Source: Prochlorococcus sp. AG-347-K15 (GTDB lineage Bacteria; Cyanobacteriota; Cyanobacteriia; PCC-6307; Cyanobiaceae). From it: a DNA stretch of 38,808 nucleotides. Shown in pieces: positions 27,510-37,966 of the stretch; the first letter of the stretch is position 1, and every line of letters starts with the position of its first letter. The stretch lies in contig QCCC01000011.1 in the NCBI GenBank assembly GCA_003281415.1, forward strand, positions 1 to 38,808, read 5' to 3'. The translations under genes and the position numbers were made by a program. The notes under the pieces were generated by a model. It searched no databases and was not told the DNA's origin. It saw only the letters and a program-made list of their open reading frames with translations.

Positions 27510-27788
27510 ATGGGACGTTCACTAAAAAAAGGACCTTTTATAGCAGATAGCTTGCTCAAAAAGGTAGAAAAACAAAATACTGATAATGACAAGTCTGTTA
27601 TTAAAACCTGGTCTAGATCTTCCACAATTTTACCTGTAATGATTGGCCATACAATCGCGGTACATAATGGCAAGACTCATATACCTGTATTTATAACTGA
27701 ACAAATGATAGGCCATAAACTTGGTGAGTTTGCTCCTACGCGTACTTACCGTGGTCATATAAGAGATAAGAAGGGAGCAAAATCATGA
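27510..27788 (+). CDS. rpsS: 30S ribosomal protein S19
   Basis: 92 aa. G-R-S-L-K-K-G-P-F at the N-terminus and [16 protein letters not shown] at the C-terminus identify S19, a 30S head protein. The 37-base gap before it has no clear Shine-Dalgarno, unlike most genes of the cluster. Its stop overlaps rplV (ATGA). Confidence 0.98.
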   Translation: MGRSLKKGPFIADSLLKKVEKQNTDNDKSVIKTWSRSSTILPVMIGHTIAVHNGKTHIPVFITEQMIGHKLGEFAPTRTYRGHIRDKKGAKS

Positions 27789-28171
27789 CAAAAACACCTG
27801 AAACAAAAAAAGCAGCTATTGCTCATGGAAATTATGTTCGAGGATCAGCTTCTAAGGTGAGAAGAGTTTTAGATCAAATAAGGGGTCGTTCATATAGAGA
27901 TGCATTGATTATGTTGGAATTTATGCCTTATAGATCCACTGAACCTATCACTAAAGTTTTAAGATCTGCAGTTGCTAATGCAGAACACAATCTTGGAATG
28001 GATCCCTCCACCTTAGTTGTTTCCTCTGCATGGGCTAACAATGGTCCTGTAATGAAGAGGTATAGACCTAGAGCTCAAGGTAGAGCTTTTTCTATCAAAA
28101 AACAGACTTGCCATATAAGTATTTCTGTTGAATCTGCTCCTATTCAAACTAATGCGGAGGTACAAAACTAA
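27785..28171 (+). CDS. rplV: 50S ribosomal protein L22
   Basis: 128 aa. L22 signatures: [12 protein letters not shown] and the tunnel hairpin followed by [13 protein letters not shown]22 binds 23S rRNA and narrows the exit tunnel with L4. The stop shares one base with the rpsC ATG (TAATG). Confidence 0.98.
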   Translation: MTKTPETKKAAIAHGNYVRGSASKVRRVLDQIRGRSYRDALIMLEFMPYRSTEPITKVLRSAVANAEHNLGMDPSTLVVSSAWANNGPVMKRYRPRAQGRAFSIKKQTCHISISVESAPIQTNAEVQN

Positions 28172-28902
28172 TGGGACATAAAATACACCCTTCTGGATTA
28201 AGATTAGGTATTACACAAGAGCATCGCTCCAAATGGTTTGCTACTTCAAAGACATACCCAATTCTTCTTCAAGAAGATTATAAAATTCGTACTTTTATAC
28301 AGAAAAAATATGGAGCAGCAGGAATTAGCGATGTATTAATAGCCAGAAAAGCTGATCAACTGGAACTTGAATTAAAAACTGCCAGACCAGGGGTGATAGT
28401 TGGAAGACAAGGAAGTGGTATTGAAGAATTAAGATCTGGAATACAGAAAACTATAGGAGATAGGTCAAGGCAAGTCAGAATAAATGTTGTAGAAGTTGAG
28501 CGAGTTGATGCAGATGCTTTTTTACTCGCTGAATACATTGCGCAACAATTGGAAAAAAGAGTCGCTTTTAGAAGAACTATTAGGATGGCCTTACAAAGGG
28601 CTCAAAGAGCAGGAGTCTTAGGTCTTAAAATTCAAGTAGGAGGAAGGTTAAATGGTGCTGAAATAGCTAGAACTGAATGGACTAGAGAAGGTAGAGTACC
28701 TTTACATACTTTGAGGGCTGAAATTGACTATGCAACACGTGAAGCTAATACAACTTACGGTGTTTTAGGTATTAAAGTTTGGGTTTTCAAAGGTGAAGTT
28801 CTTCCTAAAGAAGAACAAACTATCCCTGTGGGTGCGAGCCCTAAGAGGAAAGCTAGTAGAAGACCTCAGCAATTTGAGGATCGTTCAAATGAGAATTCAT
28901 AG
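28171..28902 (+). CDS. rpsC: 30S ribosomal protein S3
   Basis: 243 aa. The KH domain motif is [11 protein letters not shown], and the C-terminal domain has [14 protein letters not shown] basic-polar tail of about 25 residues extends the end. S3 sits at the mRNA entry channel. An AGGAGG site for rplP lies directly after its stop. Confidence 0.98.
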   Translation: MGHKIHPSGLRLGITQEHRSKWFATSKTYPILLQEDYKIRTFIQKKYGAAGISDVLIARKADQLELELKTARPGVIVGRQGSGIEELRSGIQKTIGDRSRQVRINVVEVERVDADAFLLAEYIAQQLEKRVAFRRTIRMALQRAQRAGVLGLKIQVGGRLNGAEIARTEWTREGRVPLHTLRAEIDYATREANTTYGVLGIKVWVFKGEVLPKEEQTIPVGASPKRKASRRPQQFEDRSNENS

Positions 28903-28913
28903 GAGGTATAAAA

Positions 28914-29396
28914 ATGCTTAGTCCAAAACGCACTAAATTCCGTAAACAACATAGAGGCAGAATGAGGGGTGTAGCCTCAAAAGGTAATACTATCGCTTTC
29001 GGTCAATTTGCCCTACAAGCTCAAGACTGTGGATGGGTAACTGCACGTCAGATTGAAGCAAGTAGAAGAGCTATGACAAGATATATCAAACGTGGAGGTC
29101 AAATCTGGATAAGAATATTTCCTGATAAACCTGTAACCATGAGACCTGCCGAAACCAGAATGGGTTCTGGTAAAGGTAACCCAGAGTTTTGGGTTGCAGT
29201 TGTAAAACCTGGGAGAATACTTTTTGAAATGGGCGGTGAAGATATAACTGAGGAAACTGCAAAGGAAGCTATGCGTCTAGCTCAATACAAACTTCCAGTA
29301 AAAACAAAATTCATCTCCATTGATAAAAATCTAGAAGCTCCCTCCCAAAAAGAGACAAAAAATAGTAAAAAATCTCAAGAGGAGGTTAAACAATGA
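28914..29396 (+). CDS. rplP: 50S ribosomal protein L16
   Basis: 160 aa, longer than the ~138 aa norm because of a charged C-terminal extension (K-K-S-Q-E-E). Core motifs are [12 protein letters not shown] and [18 protein letters not shown]16 contacts the A-site tRNA region. It has a strong AGGAGG site and a 4-base overlap with rpmC. Confidence 0.98.
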   Translation: MLSPKRTKFRKQHRGRMRGVASKGNTIAFGQFALQAQDCGWVTARQIEASRRAMTRYIKRGGQIWIRIFPDKPVTMRPAETRMGSGKGNPEFWVAVVKPGRILFEMGGEDITEETAKEAMRLAQYKLPVKTKFISIDKNLEAPSQKETKNSKKSQEEVKQ

Positions 29397-29611
29397 AAAA
29401 TTCAGAGTCTCTTAAAGAATTTAAAAAATTAAATTCTGAGCAAATTACCGAAAAGATTGACCAACTACGAAAAGATCTTTTTGATTTGAGATTCAAACAG
29501 GCTACAAGACAGCTTAATGAAACTCATAAATTTAAAATGATCAAGAAACAAGTTGCACAATTACTAACTCTCAGTAAGAGTCAATCTGCTTCTAAAACAA
29601 CTTCTGATTAA
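29393..29611 (+). CDS. rpmC: 50S ribosomal protein L29
   Basis: 72 aa, a two-helix coiled protein ([17 protein letters not shown]) at the tunnel exit near L23. It overlaps rplP by 4 bases with GGAGG upstream. The C-terminal tail is Ser/Thr/Lys-rich. Confidence 0.96.
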   Translation: MKNSESLKEFKKLNSEQITEKIDQLRKDLFDLRFKQATRQLNETHKFKMIKKQVAQLLTLSKSQSASKTTSD

Positions 29612-29620
29612 TTATTAGTT

Positions 29621-29887
29621 ATGGCACTTAAAGAAAGAATTGGTACAGTGGTCAGCGACAAAATGGACAAAACAGTTGTTGTTGCTGTTATAAACAGGTA
29701 TCCACATCCCACTTATAAAAAAATTGTAAGTAGAACTACACGATATAAGGCGCATGATCCTGAAAATACATGTGTTTTAGGTGATCGAGTTAAAATTAGA
29801 GAAACTAGACCTCTTAGCGCTCATAAAAGATGGGCAATAGAAGAGATTCTTAATAAAAAAAGCCAGGCTAAGGAGGTCAAAAAATGA
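29621..29887 (+). CDS. rpsQ: 30S ribosomal protein S17
   Basis: 88 aa, an OB-fold protein. [14 protein letters not shown] and [13 protein letters not shown] are the S17 signatures. It overlaps rplN by 4 bases, with AAGGAGG just upstream of that start. Confidence 0.98.
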   Translation: MALKERIGTVVSDKMDKTVVVAVINRYPHPTYKKIVSRTTRYKAHDPENTCVLGDRVKIRETRPLSAHKRWAIEEILNKKSQAKEVKK

Positions 29888-30249
29888 TTCAACAAGAAAG
29901 TTATTTAACAGTTGCCGATAACAGCGGTGCAAAAAGACTCCAATGTATTAGGGTTTTAGGTTCTAATAGAAGGTATGCTCATGTCGGAGATGTAATCGTA
30001 GCAACTGTAAAAGATGCTCTTCCTAATATGGGAGTTAAGAAATCTGAAGTTGTTAAAGCTGTTATCGTCAGAACTAAAGCAACATTAAGAAGAAATACAG
30101 GTAATTCAATCAGATTTGATGATAATGCGGCAGTATTGATTAATGAAGATAAGAATCCAAAAGGTACGAGAGTCTTTGGTCCTGTAGCTAGAGAACTGCG
30201 GGATAAAAATTACACAAAGATTGTTTCTCTTGCTCCGGAGGTGATTTAA
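29884..30249 (+). CDS. rplN: 50S ribosomal protein L14
   Basis: 121 aa. [15 protein letters not shown] near the N-terminus and [13 protein letters not shown] at the end are characteristic. L14 forms part of the intersubunit bridge. The ATG of rplX follows the stop directly. Confidence 0.99.
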   Translation: MIQQESYLTVADNSGAKRLQCIRVLGSNRRYAHVGDVIVATVKDALPNMGVKKSEVVKAVIVRTKATLRRNTGNSIRFDDNAAVLINEDKNPKGTRVFGPVARELRDKNYTKIVSLAPEVI

Positions 30250-30606
30250 ATGTTGGATTCATTAAAACAAAAGAAAAATTTTCAGAGAATAAAAATGAGA
30301 ATCAAAACTGGAGATTTGGTAAAAGTAATTAATGGCAAGGACAAAGGGAAAACTGGTGAGGTTTTAAAAACTATCCCTCTTGAAAATAGAGTAGTTGTAA
30401 AGGGAATTAACCTTAGGACTAAACATGTAAAACCAACTCAGGAAGGAGAAACTGGAAGAATACTTACAGAAGAAGCATCTTTACATGCATCAAATGTAAT
30501 GTTCTTTTCAAAGGAAAAAAATCTTACAAGTAAGATTGAATATTTCATTGATAAAGAGGGGGTTAAGAAAAGAAGATTGAAGAAAACTGGTGAAGTAATT
30601 GATTAA
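30250..30606 (+). CDS. rplX: 50S ribosomal protein L24
   Basis: 118 aa. The KOW motif is [19 protein letters not shown] 30250 is preferred to ATG 30295, because GGAGG lies 10 bases before it and it abuts the rplN stop; this gives a 15-residue N-terminal extension. L24 starts large-subunit assembly. Confidence 0.95.
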   Translation: MLDSLKQKKNFQRIKMRIKTGDLVKVINGKDKGKTGEVLKTIPLENRVVVKGINLRTKHVKPTQEGETGRILTEEASLHASNVMFFSKEKNLTSKIEYFIDKEGVKKRRLKKTGEVID

Positions 30607-30647
30607 TTTTTCATCAGAAACCAGATTTCAACTTTTTCTAATTTATC

Positions 30648-30669
30648 AATTCTGACAAAGACCAGAATT
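30648..30669 (+). promoter_or_regulatory. Hairpin in rplX-rplE gap, candidate S8 operator
   Basis: AATTCTG (30648-30654) and CAGAATT (30663-30669) form a perfect 7 bp stem with the 8-base loop ACAAAGAC, ending 11 bases before the rplE ATG. The 74-base gap around it is the longest inside the cluster. In E. coli, S8 represses the spc operon by binding mRNA at the rplX-rplE junction. Function here is inferred from position only. Confidence 0.45.
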
Positions 30670-30680
30670 AACAAAAAATT

Positions 30681-31220
30681 ATGACTCTAAAAAATCGCTA
30701 CAAAGAATCAATAAGACCAAAACTTTTAAAGGATCTTGGTCTTAAAAATATTCATCAAGTACCTAAAGTTGTCAAAGTCAACGTTAATAGAGGTCTTGGT
30801 GAGGCAGCTTCAAATTCGAAAGCTCTAGAAGCCTCTTTAAACGAAATGGCAACAATTACAGGACAAAAGGCCCTCGTAACTAGGGCTAAAAAAGCTATCG
30901 CGGGTTTTAAAATTCGTGAGGGCATGCCGATTGGTTGTACTGTTACTTTGAGAGGAGAAAGGATGTATTCCTTTTTGGAGAGATTTATAAATCTAGCTTT
31001 ACCAAGAATAAGAGACTTCAGAGGAGTTAATCCAAAAAGTTTCGATGGGAGGGGAAATTATACCGTTGGAGTGAAAGAGCAATTGATTTTTCCTGAAATC
31101 TCTTTTGATAAAGTAGATTCAATAAGAGGTATGGATATAACTATTGTCACTAGTGCAAAATCAGATCAAGAAGGTAAAGCTCTTTTGCAGGAGTTAGGAA
31201 TGCCTTTTAGTAAGAATTAA
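30681..31220 (+). CDS. rplE: 50S ribosomal protein L5
   Basis: 179 aa. Motifs: [13 protein letters not shown], the [15 protein letters not shown] loop and [13 protein letters not shown]5 forms the central protuberance and contacts 5S rRNA. rpsN (S14), which follows rplE in E. coli, is absent; rpsH comes 9 bases later. Confidence 0.98.
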   Translation: MTLKNRYKESIRPKLLKDLGLKNIHQVPKVVKVNVNRGLGEAASNSKALEASLNEMATITGQKALVTRAKKAIAGFKIREGMPIGCTVTLRGERMYSFLERFINLALPRIRDFRGVNPKSFDGRGNYTVGVKEQLIFPEISFDKVDSIRGMDITIVTSAKSDQEGKALLQELGMPFSKN

Positions 31221-31229
31221 ATTAAAACT

Positions 31230-31631
31230 ATGTCAAATCACGATCCTATTTCAGATATGCTTACTCGAATTAGAAATGCGAGTCAGAAAAAGCATACAAC
31301 CACAACAATCCCAGGTTCAAAAATGTCCTTAAGTATCGCCAAAGTGCTTCAAAAAGAGGGATTCATTTCTGATATTAATGAGGAAGGTGAAGGTTATAAA
31401 TCACAAATAATACTCGGTCTCAAATATAGTGGTAAAAACAAATTTCCTACTATCCGATCTATGCAAAGAGTTAGTAAACCTGGTTTGAGAATATATAAAA
31501 ATACTAGAGGTTTACCAAAAGTTCTTGGAGGTCTTGGAGTTGCCATAATTTCAACTTCTAAAGGCGTTATGAGTGATCGCGATGCTAGAAAGCAAGGCAT
31601 TGGCGGCGAAGTCCTCTGCTATGTTTATTAA
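31230..31631 (+). CDS. rpsH: 30S ribosomal protein S8
   Basis: 133 aa. [13 protein letters not shown] at the start and [13 protein letters not shown] at the end mark S8, a central-domain 16S rRNA binder and the autogenous repressor of the spc operon in E. coli. Confidence 0.98.
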   Translation: MSNHDPISDMLTRIRNASQKKHTTTTIPGSKMSLSIAKVLQKEGFISDINEEGEGYKSQIILGLKYSGKNKFPTIRSMQRVSKPGLRIYKNTRGLPKVLGGLGVAIISTSKGVMSDRDARKQGIGGEVLCYVY

Positions 31632-31643
31632 GGAGAATTAATC

Positions 31644-32183
31644 ATGTCAAGAATCGGAAAAACACCAGTACTTATTCCAGAGAAAGTTACTGTTGATTTT
31701 GATGGATTAACCGTCACAGTTAAAGGCCCAAAGGGTGAGTTAAAACGTCTCATGCCTGAGGGAGTTAGTTTTGATAAGAAAGATAATACTGTTGTCGTAA
31801 GTCCTACTACAACCAAAATATATTCAAGGCAGAGACATGGTTTATGTAGAGCCTTAATTGCAAATATGGTTGAAGGGGTTACTCAAGGTTTTTCAAAGAA
31901 ACTTGAAATTGTTGGCGTTGGATCAAGAGCACAAGTAAAAGGTAAAAATCTAGTTGTAAGTGCAGGATATAGTCATCCTGTAGAAATGATCCCCCCTGAT
32001 GGTATAACATACAAAGTTGAGAGTAATACAAACGTTACTGTATCTGGAATTGATAAGGAAATTGTTGGCAACGAAGCAGCAAAAATCAGATCAATTAGAC
32101 CTCCAGAGCCATATAAAGGAAAAGGAATTAAATACCATGATGAGAGAATTCTCAGAAAAGCTGGTAAATCTGGCAAAAAATAA
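31644..32183 (+). CDS. rplF: 50S ribosomal protein L6
   Basis: 179 aa. S-R-I-G-K-T-P-V at the N-terminus and [11 protein letters not shown] at the C-terminus identify L6, which lies near the GTPase centre. AAGGAG is 9 bases before the ATG. Confidence 0.98.
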   Translation: MSRIGKTPVLIPEKVTVDFDGLTVTVKGPKGELKRLMPEGVSFDKKDNTVVVSPTTTKIYSRQRHGLCRALIANMVEGVTQGFSKKLEIVGVGSRAQVKGKNLVVSAGYSHPVEMIPPDGITYKVESNTNVTVSGIDKEIVGNEAAKIRSIRPPEPYKGKGIKYHDERILRKAGKSGKK

Positions 32184-32197
32184 ATCGAATTAAAAAA

Positions 32198-32566
32198 ATG
32201 ACCAAACTTTCCAGAAAATTACAAACACAAAAAAGACATAGAAGATTAAGGAGATTCTTAATTGGAGATGCAACGCGTCCAAGATTATCTGTTTTTCGCT
32301 CTAATAACCATATTTATGCCCAGGTCATAGATGATAGCGCTCAAACAACTATTTGCTCAGCTTCAACTGTTGATAAGGAACTGAGAGAAAAATCTGAGAA
32401 ATTATCTGCTGATTGTAATTCTTCTTCCATTGTTGGAAAATTATTAGCAAAGAGAGCAATAAAAAAAGGTATTAAGCAAGTTATTTTTGACCGTGGAGGT
32501 AAACTATATCACGGCAGAGTAAAGGCACTTGCAGACGCTGCTCGAGAAGCTGGCCTAGAATTCTAA
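32198..32566 (+). CDS. rplR: 50S ribosomal protein L18
   Basis: 122 aa. [20 protein letters not shown] and [12 protein letters not shown] are L18 signatures; it anchors 5S rRNA. No strong Shine-Dalgarno is seen before it. Confidence 0.98.
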   Translation: MTKLSRKLQTQKRHRRLRRFLIGDATRPRLSVFRSNNHIYAQVIDDSAQTTICSASTVDKELREKSEKLSADCNSSSIVGKLLAKRAIKKGIKQVIFDRGGKLYHGRVKALADAAREAGLEF

Positions 32567-32582
32567 CTCTTAATTTTTTACT

Positions 32583-33203
32583 ATGACTGACACTCCAACA
32601 AAACAAGAAATTCAATCCAAGAACGATAACGTTCCTGGAGCTATGCCCGTAGAACAAAAAAAGAATAATCGTAATGATCGAAAAAGAAATAGAAGAGGTG
32701 ATTCAAAAAATCTTGAGAGAGATTCTGATTGGCAAGAAAGAGTAGTTCAAATTAGACGTGTTTCTAAGACCGTTAAGGGTGGAAAAAAAATGAGTTTTAG
32801 AGCAATTGTTGTGGTAGGTAATGAGAAAGGTCAAGTTGGAGTTGGAGTTGGTAAAGCAGGGGATGTCATTGGTGCTGTGAGAAAGGGAGTTTCAGATGGT
32901 AAAAAGAATCTTGTTAGGGTTCCCTTAACCCCAAATAATTCAATACCGACATTATCTAAAGGTCGAGATGGTGCTGCCAATGTACTAATTAGACCAGCTG
33001 CCCCAGGAACAGGTGTAATTGCTGGGGGCTCTATAAGAACTGTTTTAGAATTAGCCGGCATAAAAAATGTCTTAGCAAAAAGATTGGGTAGTAAAACACC
33101 TTTGAATAATGCAAGAGCTGCTATGGTAGCTCTTTCTCAATTAAGAACACACAAATCTGCCTCAAGGGAGAGAGGCATCTCACTTGAACAGCTCTATTCT
33201 TAA
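32583..33203 (+). CDS. rpsE: 30S ribosomal protein S5
   Basis: 206 aa. A charged N-terminal extension of about 50 residues ([13 protein letters not shown]) precedes the core with [17 protein letters not shown] and G-T-G-V-I-A-G-G. S5 affects decoding accuracy. rpmD (L30), normally next, is missing as in other cyanobacteria. Confidence 0.98.
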   Translation: MTDTPTKQEIQSKNDNVPGAMPVEQKKNNRNDRKRNRRGDSKNLERDSDWQERVVQIRRVSKTVKGGKKMSFRAIVVVGNEKGQVGVGVGKAGDVIGAVRKGVSDGKKNLVRVPLTPNNSIPTLSKGRDGAANVLIRPAAPGTGVIAGGSIRTVLELAGIKNVLAKRLGSKTPLNNARAAMVALSQLRTHKSASRERGISLEQLYS

Positions 33204-33207
33204 AATT

Positions 33208-33666
33208 ATGACTTCAACTTTAAATACACTTAAATCAAACTCTGGCTCCAGAAAGAAAAAACTAAGAAAGGGTAGAGGAATTGCAGCCGGTCAGGGTGCA
33301 TCATGTGGTTTTGGAATGAGAGGACAAAAGTCACGTTCTGGAAGACCTACACGTCCAGGTTTTGAAGGTGGCCAAATGCCTTTATATAGAAGAGTTCCAA
33401 AATTAAAGCACTTTGAAATAATTAATCAAAAGAACTTTTCCATAATTAATTTAGAAAAATTAAATGATTTCAAAGATAACGATACAGTTAACCTTGACTC
33501 ACTAGTTAAGAAGGGATTAATCTTCAAACCAAAATTTCCTTTAAAAATCCTTGGTAATGGAAAAATTAATGTAAAGCTAAAAGTCCAAGCTCATGCATTT
33601 ACAAAAGTTGCAAAACAAAAAATTGAGGACGCAGGTGGATCCTGCGAGCTTATAAATAATAAATAA
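33208..33666 (+). CDS. rplO: 50S ribosomal protein L15
   Basis: 152 aa starting M-T-S-T-L-N at 33208. An upstream TTG at 33184 would overlap rpsE and is rejected. Motifs are [19 protein letters not shown] and [14 protein letters not shown]. It lies 4 bases after rpsE. Confidence 0.97.
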   Translation: MTSTLNTLKSNSGSRKKKLRKGRGIAAGQGASCGFGMRGQKSRSGRPTRPGFEGGQMPLYRRVPKLKHFEIINQKNFSIINLEKLNDFKDNDTVNLDSLVKKGLIFKPKFPLKILGNGKINVKLKVQAHAFTKVAKQKIEDAGGSCELINNK

Positions 33667-33695
33667 ATTTACTAAAAATTTAGGTAAGCTTCAAA

Positions 33696-35015
33696 ATGTT
33701 TGTCAAAAAAAGTAGAAATCCTAGCGCTTCTGAAATACTTTCCCAATTATTTTTAAATAAAGAGTTAAGGAGTAGAGTTTTAACTACTTTAGGTCTTCTC
33801 CTTTTAGTAAGACTTGGTATATATATCCCTATGCCTGGTATTGATAGGGTCGCTTTTAAAAGTTTTATAGATCAAGGTGGGCAATTAATAGGTTTTTTAG
33901 ATATTTTTACGGGAGGAGGAATTTCAACCTTAGGAATATTCGCATTAGGTATACTTCCCTTTATTAACGCATCAATTATTATTCAGCTTCTTACAGCTTC
34001 ATTGCCTATTCTTGAAGATTTACAAAAAAATGAGGGTGAAGCTGGCAGGAGAAAAATTGCTCAAATAACAAGATATGTTTCTTTGGGATGGGGGTTTTTG
34101 CAGAGTATAATTTTTTCTTTAATTCTTAGACAATATGCAATTCAGGGGATAAGTGAAACCACATTTGTCTTGCAAACCTCTATAGCCTTGGTTACTGGAT
34201 CCATGTTAGTCATGTGGTTTAGTGAAATCATTACAGAGAAAGGAATAGGACAAGGTGCTTCATTAGTAATTTTTTTGAATATTGTTTCGACTTTACCAAA
34301 GGCCCTGAGTTCAACCATAGAAAAAGCTCAAACTGGTGATAGAGGAGATGTTTTAGGCATAGCAGTTTTACTTGGAGTATTTTTGTTGACAATTGTCGGG
34401 ATAATTTTTGTTCAAGAGGGGGCAAGACGTATTCCAATTGTTAGTGCAAAAAGACAAATAGGAAATGCAACCTTACTTCCCACAAGGCAAAGTTATTTAC
34501 CCTTGAAATTAAATGCAGGAGGAGTAATGCCTATTATATTTGCATCTGCCTTAATATTTTTGCCTATAACTATTGCAAATGTTACAGGTAATCCAGTCTT
34601 AATCAAATTAGCCAGTAGTTTAAATCCTGGATCTTCTAATCCTTGGCCTTATGCTCTTACATTTTTTTCCTTGATTTTGGGATTTTCTTATTTTTATGCA
34701 TCTCTTACAATTAATCCAGTTGATGTGGCTTCAAATTTAAAAAAAGGAGGTGTAGCAATTCCAGGAGTAAGACCAGGAACTAATACAGCAAACTACTTAT
34801 CAGGTATACAAAATAGGTTGACATTATTAGGAGGATTATTTTTGGGTTCAGTAGCCATAATCCCAGCTGCGGTTGAAAGAGCGACAAATGTTCAGACTTT
34901 TCAAGGTTTAGGGGCAACTTCATTACTCATTCTGGTGGGTGTGGCTATAGATACTGCTAAGCAAATTCAAACTTATGTTATTTCTCAAAGGTATGAGGGA
35001 CTAATTAACAATTAA
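33696..35015 (+). CDS. secY: Preprotein translocase subunit SecY
   Basis: 439 aa with ten predicted membrane helices, forming the protein-conducting channel with SecE and SecG in the plasma and thylakoid membranes. Seen are I-P-M-P-G-I-D in the N-terminal loop, [10 protein letters not shown], the plug-region [18 protein letters not shown], and [12 protein letters not shown] in the ribosome-binding loops. One base overlaps adk (TAATG). Confidence 0.99.
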   Translation: MFVKKSRNPSASEILSQLFLNKELRSRVLTTLGLLLLVRLGIYIPMPGIDRVAFKSFIDQGGQLIGFLDIFTGGGISTLGIFALGILPFINASIIIQLLTASLPILEDLQKNEGEAGRRKIAQITRYVSLGWGFLQSIIFSLILRQYAIQGISETTFVLQTSIALVTGSMLVMWFSEIITEKGIGQGASLVIFLNIVSTLPKALSSTIEKAQTGDRGDVLGIAVLLGVFLLTIVGIIFVQEGARRIPIVSAKRQIGNATLLPTRQSYLPLKLNAGGVMPIIFASALIFLPITIANVTGNPVLIKLASSLNPGSSNPWPYALTFFSLILGFSYFYASLTINPVDVASNLKKGGVAIPGVRPGTNTANYLSGIQNRLTLLGGLFLGSVAIIPAAVERATNVQTFQGLGATSLLILVGVAIDTAKQIQTYVISQRYEGLINN

Positions 35016-35563
35016 TGAAGAAACATTTACTATTTTTAGGAGCTCCTGGAGCAGGCAAAGGGACTCAAGCGGAATTGCTTAGTCAAACTAATTCTTATTT
35101 ACACCTTTCTACTGGTGAATTATTAAGAAAAGAAATAGAAATGAATACTATCCTTGGTATCCAGGTAAAAGATATTATGAATCGAGGGGAACTTGTTAGT
35201 GATGAACTCGTATTAAAGATAGTAAGACAAAATTTAGTCAAGGATAATAAGGGTTGGATTCTAGATGGCTACCCAAGAAATTTGTCTCAAGCAAATTCAT
35301 TGAATGAGGTCTTAACTGAAATAAATCAACCTTTGGAAGTGGTTTTTTATTTAGATATTCCAGAAGAAGTATTAATTAAGCGTTTGCTTTTAAGAGGGAG
35401 AAAAGATGATTCGGAAGAGACAATTAGAACAAGAGTTGACATTTATAAAAAAACTACACAACCATTGATTCAATATTTTAAAGATCTCTCATTGTTAGAA
35501 TATATTGATGCCAATAGAGATTTAAAAACCATTTCCTCTGATATCAAACAAAAAATGGCTTGA
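35015..35563 (+). CDS. adk: Adenylate kinase, short form
   Basis: 182 aa. It interconverts ATP plus AMP and 2 ADP. The P-loop is [10 protein letters not shown], the AMP site S-T-G-E-L-L-R, and D-G-Y-P-R-N follows. [16 protein letters not shown] shows the short LID without the zinc cysteines of the long form. It is coupled to secY by a one-base overlap. infA, often found next in bacteria, is absent. Confidence 0.98.
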   Translation: MKKHLLFLGAPGAGKGTQAELLSQTNSYLHLSTGELLRKEIEMNTILGIQVKDIMNRGELVSDELVLKIVRQNLVKDNKGWILDGYPRNLSQANSLNEVLTEINQPLEVVFYLDIPEEVLIKRLLLRGRKDDSEETIRTRVDIYKKTTQPLIQYFKDLSLLEYIDANRDLKTISSDIKQKMA

Positions 35564-35588
35564 TGATGATGTAGAATAAAGTATTAAC

Positions 35589-35604
35589 GTTTAATTTGTT
35601 AAAC
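35589..35604 (+). other. Small hairpin just before rpmJ
   Basis: GTTTAA (35589-35594) and TTAAAC (35599-35604) form a perfect 6 bp stem with loop TTTG. It ends 4 bases before the rpmJ ATG, over the ribosome-binding position. It may modulate rpmJ translation, but the stem is weak. Confidence 0.3.
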
Positions 35605-35608
35605 CCCT

Positions 35609-35725
35609 ATGAAGGTCAGATCTTCAGTCAAAAAAATTAGTCCTGACGATCAGATCGTGAGGAGAAGAGGTAAAATCTATGTTATTAACAAGAAAAGACC
35701 TCGCAATAAACAGCGTCAGGGTTAA
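35609..35725 (+). CDS. rpmJ: 50S ribosomal protein L36, cysteine-free (zinc-less) form
   Basis: A 38 aa protein: M-K-V-R-S-S-V-K-K at the start, then [12 protein letters not shown], ending K-Q-R-Q-G. It is identified by length, position between adk and rpsM, and the conserved ends. All cysteines that bind zinc in the standard form (C-x-x-C and the later C) are replaced, so it is the 'C-minus' type. The ATG at 35609 is the only sensible start. Confidence 0.95.
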   Translation: MKVRSSVKKISPDDQIVRRRGKIYVINKKRPRNKQRQG

Positions 35726-35766
35726 TTTTCAACCCTTTAATTCAAACTTTTACTTATTCAAAAAAC

Positions 35767-36132
35767 GTGGCCAGGATTGCAGGAATTGACATACCTCGCG
35801 AAAAGCGAGTTGAAATTGCACTTACATACGTCTATGGAATTGGTTTAACGAGATCAAAGCTAATTCTTGCTAACACTGGAGTAAATCCAGATACTCGTGT
35901 CAAAGACCTTTCAGATTCTGATGTGCAAAAACTTAGAGGTGCTACAGAAGAATTCACTTTAGAAGGAGATTTGAGAAGAAAAGAGGGAATGGCTTTAAAA
36001 CGTTTACAAGATATAGGTTGTGTAAGAGGAAGAAGACATAGAATGAGTCTTCCAGTAAGAGGTCAAAGAACTAGAACCAATGCAAGAACAAGACGGGGTT
36101 CTAGGAAAACGGTTGCTGGAAGAAAAAAATAA
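35767..36132 (+). CDS. rpsM: 30S ribosomal protein S13
   Basis: 121 aa. [12 protein letters not shown] and the basic end [14 protein letters not shown] are typical. The start is GTG 35767; no ATG precedes the conserved N-terminus. It begins the alpha-operon part of the cluster, after a 41-base gap. Confidence 0.98.
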   Translation: MARIAGIDIPREKRVEIALTYVYGIGLTRSKLILANTGVNPDTRVKDLSDSDVQKLRGATEEFTLEGDLRRKEGMALKRLQDIGCVRGRRHRMSLPVRGQRTRTNARTRRGSRKTVAGRKK

Positions 36133-36176
36133 TTAACTAAATCTATTTACAAATTGAAGTATTAAATTAAAACATC

Positions 36177-36569
36177 ATGGCAGCTACAGTAAAAAAAACA
36201 GGTTCAAAGAAATCTAAACGTAATGTACCTAATGGTGTGGTACATATCCAAAGCACATTTAATAATACTATCGTTTCAATTACTGACACCTCTGGACATG
36301 TAATTTCTTGGTCTTCTGCAGGCGCTAGTGGATTCAAAGGCGCTCGTAAAGGTACACCATTTGCGGCTCAAACAGCTGCTGAAGCTGCAGCCAGAAGAGC
36401 ACTTGATCAAGGTATGAGGCAAATAGAAGTACTAGTTAGAGGCCCTGGCGCAGGTAGGGAAACCGCCATAAGAGCTTTACAAGTGGCCGGATTAGAAATA
36501 ACTCTAATAAGAGATGTAACTCCATTACCTCATAATGGTTGTAGAAGACCTAAACGAAGACGCGTTTAG
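36177..36569 (+). CDS. rpsK: 30S ribosomal protein S11
   Basis: 130 aa. [18 protein letters not shown] and the end [13 protein letters not shown] identify S11 of the 30S platform. rpsD (S4), which follows in E. coli, is absent; a C10A8 tract lies between this gene and rpoA. Confidence 0.99.
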   Translation: MAATVKKTGSKKSKRNVPNGVVHIQSTFNNTIVSITDTSGHVISWSSAGASGFKGARKGTPFAAQTAAEAAARRALDQGMRQIEVLVRGPGAGRETAIRALQVAGLEITLIRDVTPLPHNGCRRPKRRRV

Positions 36570-36587
36570 GCTTTAACCATTCTCACA

Positions 36588-36605
36588 CCCCCCCCCCAAA
36601 AAAAA
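36588..36605 (+). repeat. Homopolymer tract C10A8 between rpsK and rpoA
   Basis: Ten C (36588-36597) followed directly by eight A (36598-36605), 22 bases before the rpoA start. A C10 run is striking in such AT-rich DNA and would be prone to slippage. It does not fall in a coding frame. Confidence 0.95.
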
Positions 36606-36626
36606 CTCTTAACCTCATTATTTTCC

Positions 36627-37565
36627 GTGTTGCAATACCAGATTGACAGAATCGACCATCAAATAGCAGATGATCGCTCCCAAACAGGAACTTTTTTAAT
36701 TGGTCCTCTAGAAAGGGGACAAGCTACAACTTTGGGTAATTCTCTTAGAAGAGTCCTTATGGGAGGACTAGAAGGGAGTGCAGTTACTGCAGTAAGAATA
36801 GCAGGAATTAATCATGAATATGCCACTATTCCTGGAGTTAGAGAAGACGTATTAGATATTCTTCTCAATTGCAAGCAACTATCAATAAATAGTTCTAATC
36901 CAGAGCTCGAAATCGGCAGGTTAGTAGCTAATGGCCCGATGGAGGTGAAGGCGAATGACATTCAATTCTCCTCTCAAGTTGAAATTGTTGACGGCGAAAA
37001 ACCGATCGCTACCATTCAGGAGGGTCACAACTTAGAGTTGGAAATCCATGTTGAAAGAGGTACTGGATACAGGCCCGTCGACCGTAAGAGTGAAGAGACA
37101 ACTGCTATTGATTTACTTCAAATAGATGCTGTATTTATGCCAGTTAAGAGAGTGAATTTTACGATTGATGAAACCGCAGTAGCAGAAGGCGGAACGGGAA
37201 GAGAAAGATTAAAAATGGAAGTAGTAACAGATGGCTCAACAAGCCCCGATGATGCTATCGCTGAAGCTGCAAATCAGTTAATAGAACTTTTTCAACCTCT
37301 TGCTACTGTCACAATGGTTGAGGAAATTCCTGAAGAACCTGAACCATCTCCTGAGGCTCAAATTCCTCTTGAGGAACTAAACTTGTCCGTTAGAGCATAT
37401 AATTGTTTGAAAAGGGCGCAAGTTAACTCAGTTTCTGATTTGATGGGCTTCAGCTATGAAGATCTTCTTGAAATTAAGAACTTTGGCTCTAAATCTGCGG
37501 ATGAGGTTATTGAGGCTCTTGAGCGTATCGGCATTTCTATTCCCCAAAGCAGAACATCTGTTTAA
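36627..37565 (+). CDS. rpoA: DNA-directed RNA polymerase subunit alpha
   Basis: 312 aa. The N-terminal assembly domain has [14 protein letters not shown] and [14 protein letters not shown] Glu/Pro linker ([11 protein letters not shown]) leads to the C-terminal domain with [13 protein letters not shown] and [11 protein letters not shown], which contacts UP elements and activators. The start is GTG 36627. Confidence 0.99.
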   Translation: MLQYQIDRIDHQIADDRSQTGTFLIGPLERGQATTLGNSLRRVLMGGLEGSAVTAVRIAGINHEYATIPGVREDVLDILLNCKQLSINSSNPELEIGRLVANGPMEVKANDIQFSSQVEIVDGEKPIATIQEGHNLELEIHVERGTGYRPVDRKSEETTAIDLLQIDAVFMPVKRVNFTIDETAVAEGGTGRERLKMEVVTDGSTSPDDAIAEAANQLIELFQPLATVTMVEEIPEEPEPSPEAQIPLEELNLSVRAYNCLKRAQVNSVSDLMGFSYEDLLEIKNFGSKSADEVIEALERIGISIPQSRTSV

Positions 37566-37579
37566 CAATTTTTAAGATT

Positions 37580-37930
37580 ATGAGACACCAACTTAGAATT
37601 CCATTATTAAGTAAACCTGCTGACCAGAGGAAAGCACTCCTAAGAGGTTTAACTACACAATTAATTAGGGAAGGTAGAGTAACGACAACAAAAGCTAGGG
37701 CAAAAGCTTTAAGAAATGAAACTGAAAGAATGATTACACTTGCTAAAGAGGGAAGTTTGGCTTCTAGAAGAAGGGCCATTGGATATATTTATGATAAGAA
37801 ATTAGTTCATTCATTATTTGAAAAAGCAAAGGAAAGATATGGAGACAGAGAAGGCGGTTATACTCGCATTGTCAGAACAGTATCTAGAAAAGGTGATAAC
37901 GCTCAGATGGCTATAATTGAGCTTGTTTAA
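37580..37930 (+). CDS. rplQ: 50S ribosomal protein L17
   Basis: 116 aa. [22 protein letters not shown] is the L17 signature and G-G-Y-T-R-I lies near the end. It sits at the tunnel exit and follows rpoA by 14 bases, as in most bacteria. Confidence 0.98.
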   Translation: MRHQLRIPLLSKPADQRKALLRGLTTQLIREGRVTTTKARAKALRNETERMITLAKEGSLASRRRAIGYIYDKKLVHSLFEKAKERYGDREGGYTRIVRTVSRKGDNAQMAIIELV

Positions 37931-37966
37931 GTTATTCAAAACAGGGGTTTTACTAGAAAATAACTT

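Noticed and set aside
33184-33666. L15 starting at TTG 33184
   Set aside because: It would overlap rpsE by 20 bases; ATG 33208 gives the normal M-T-S-T-L N-terminus.
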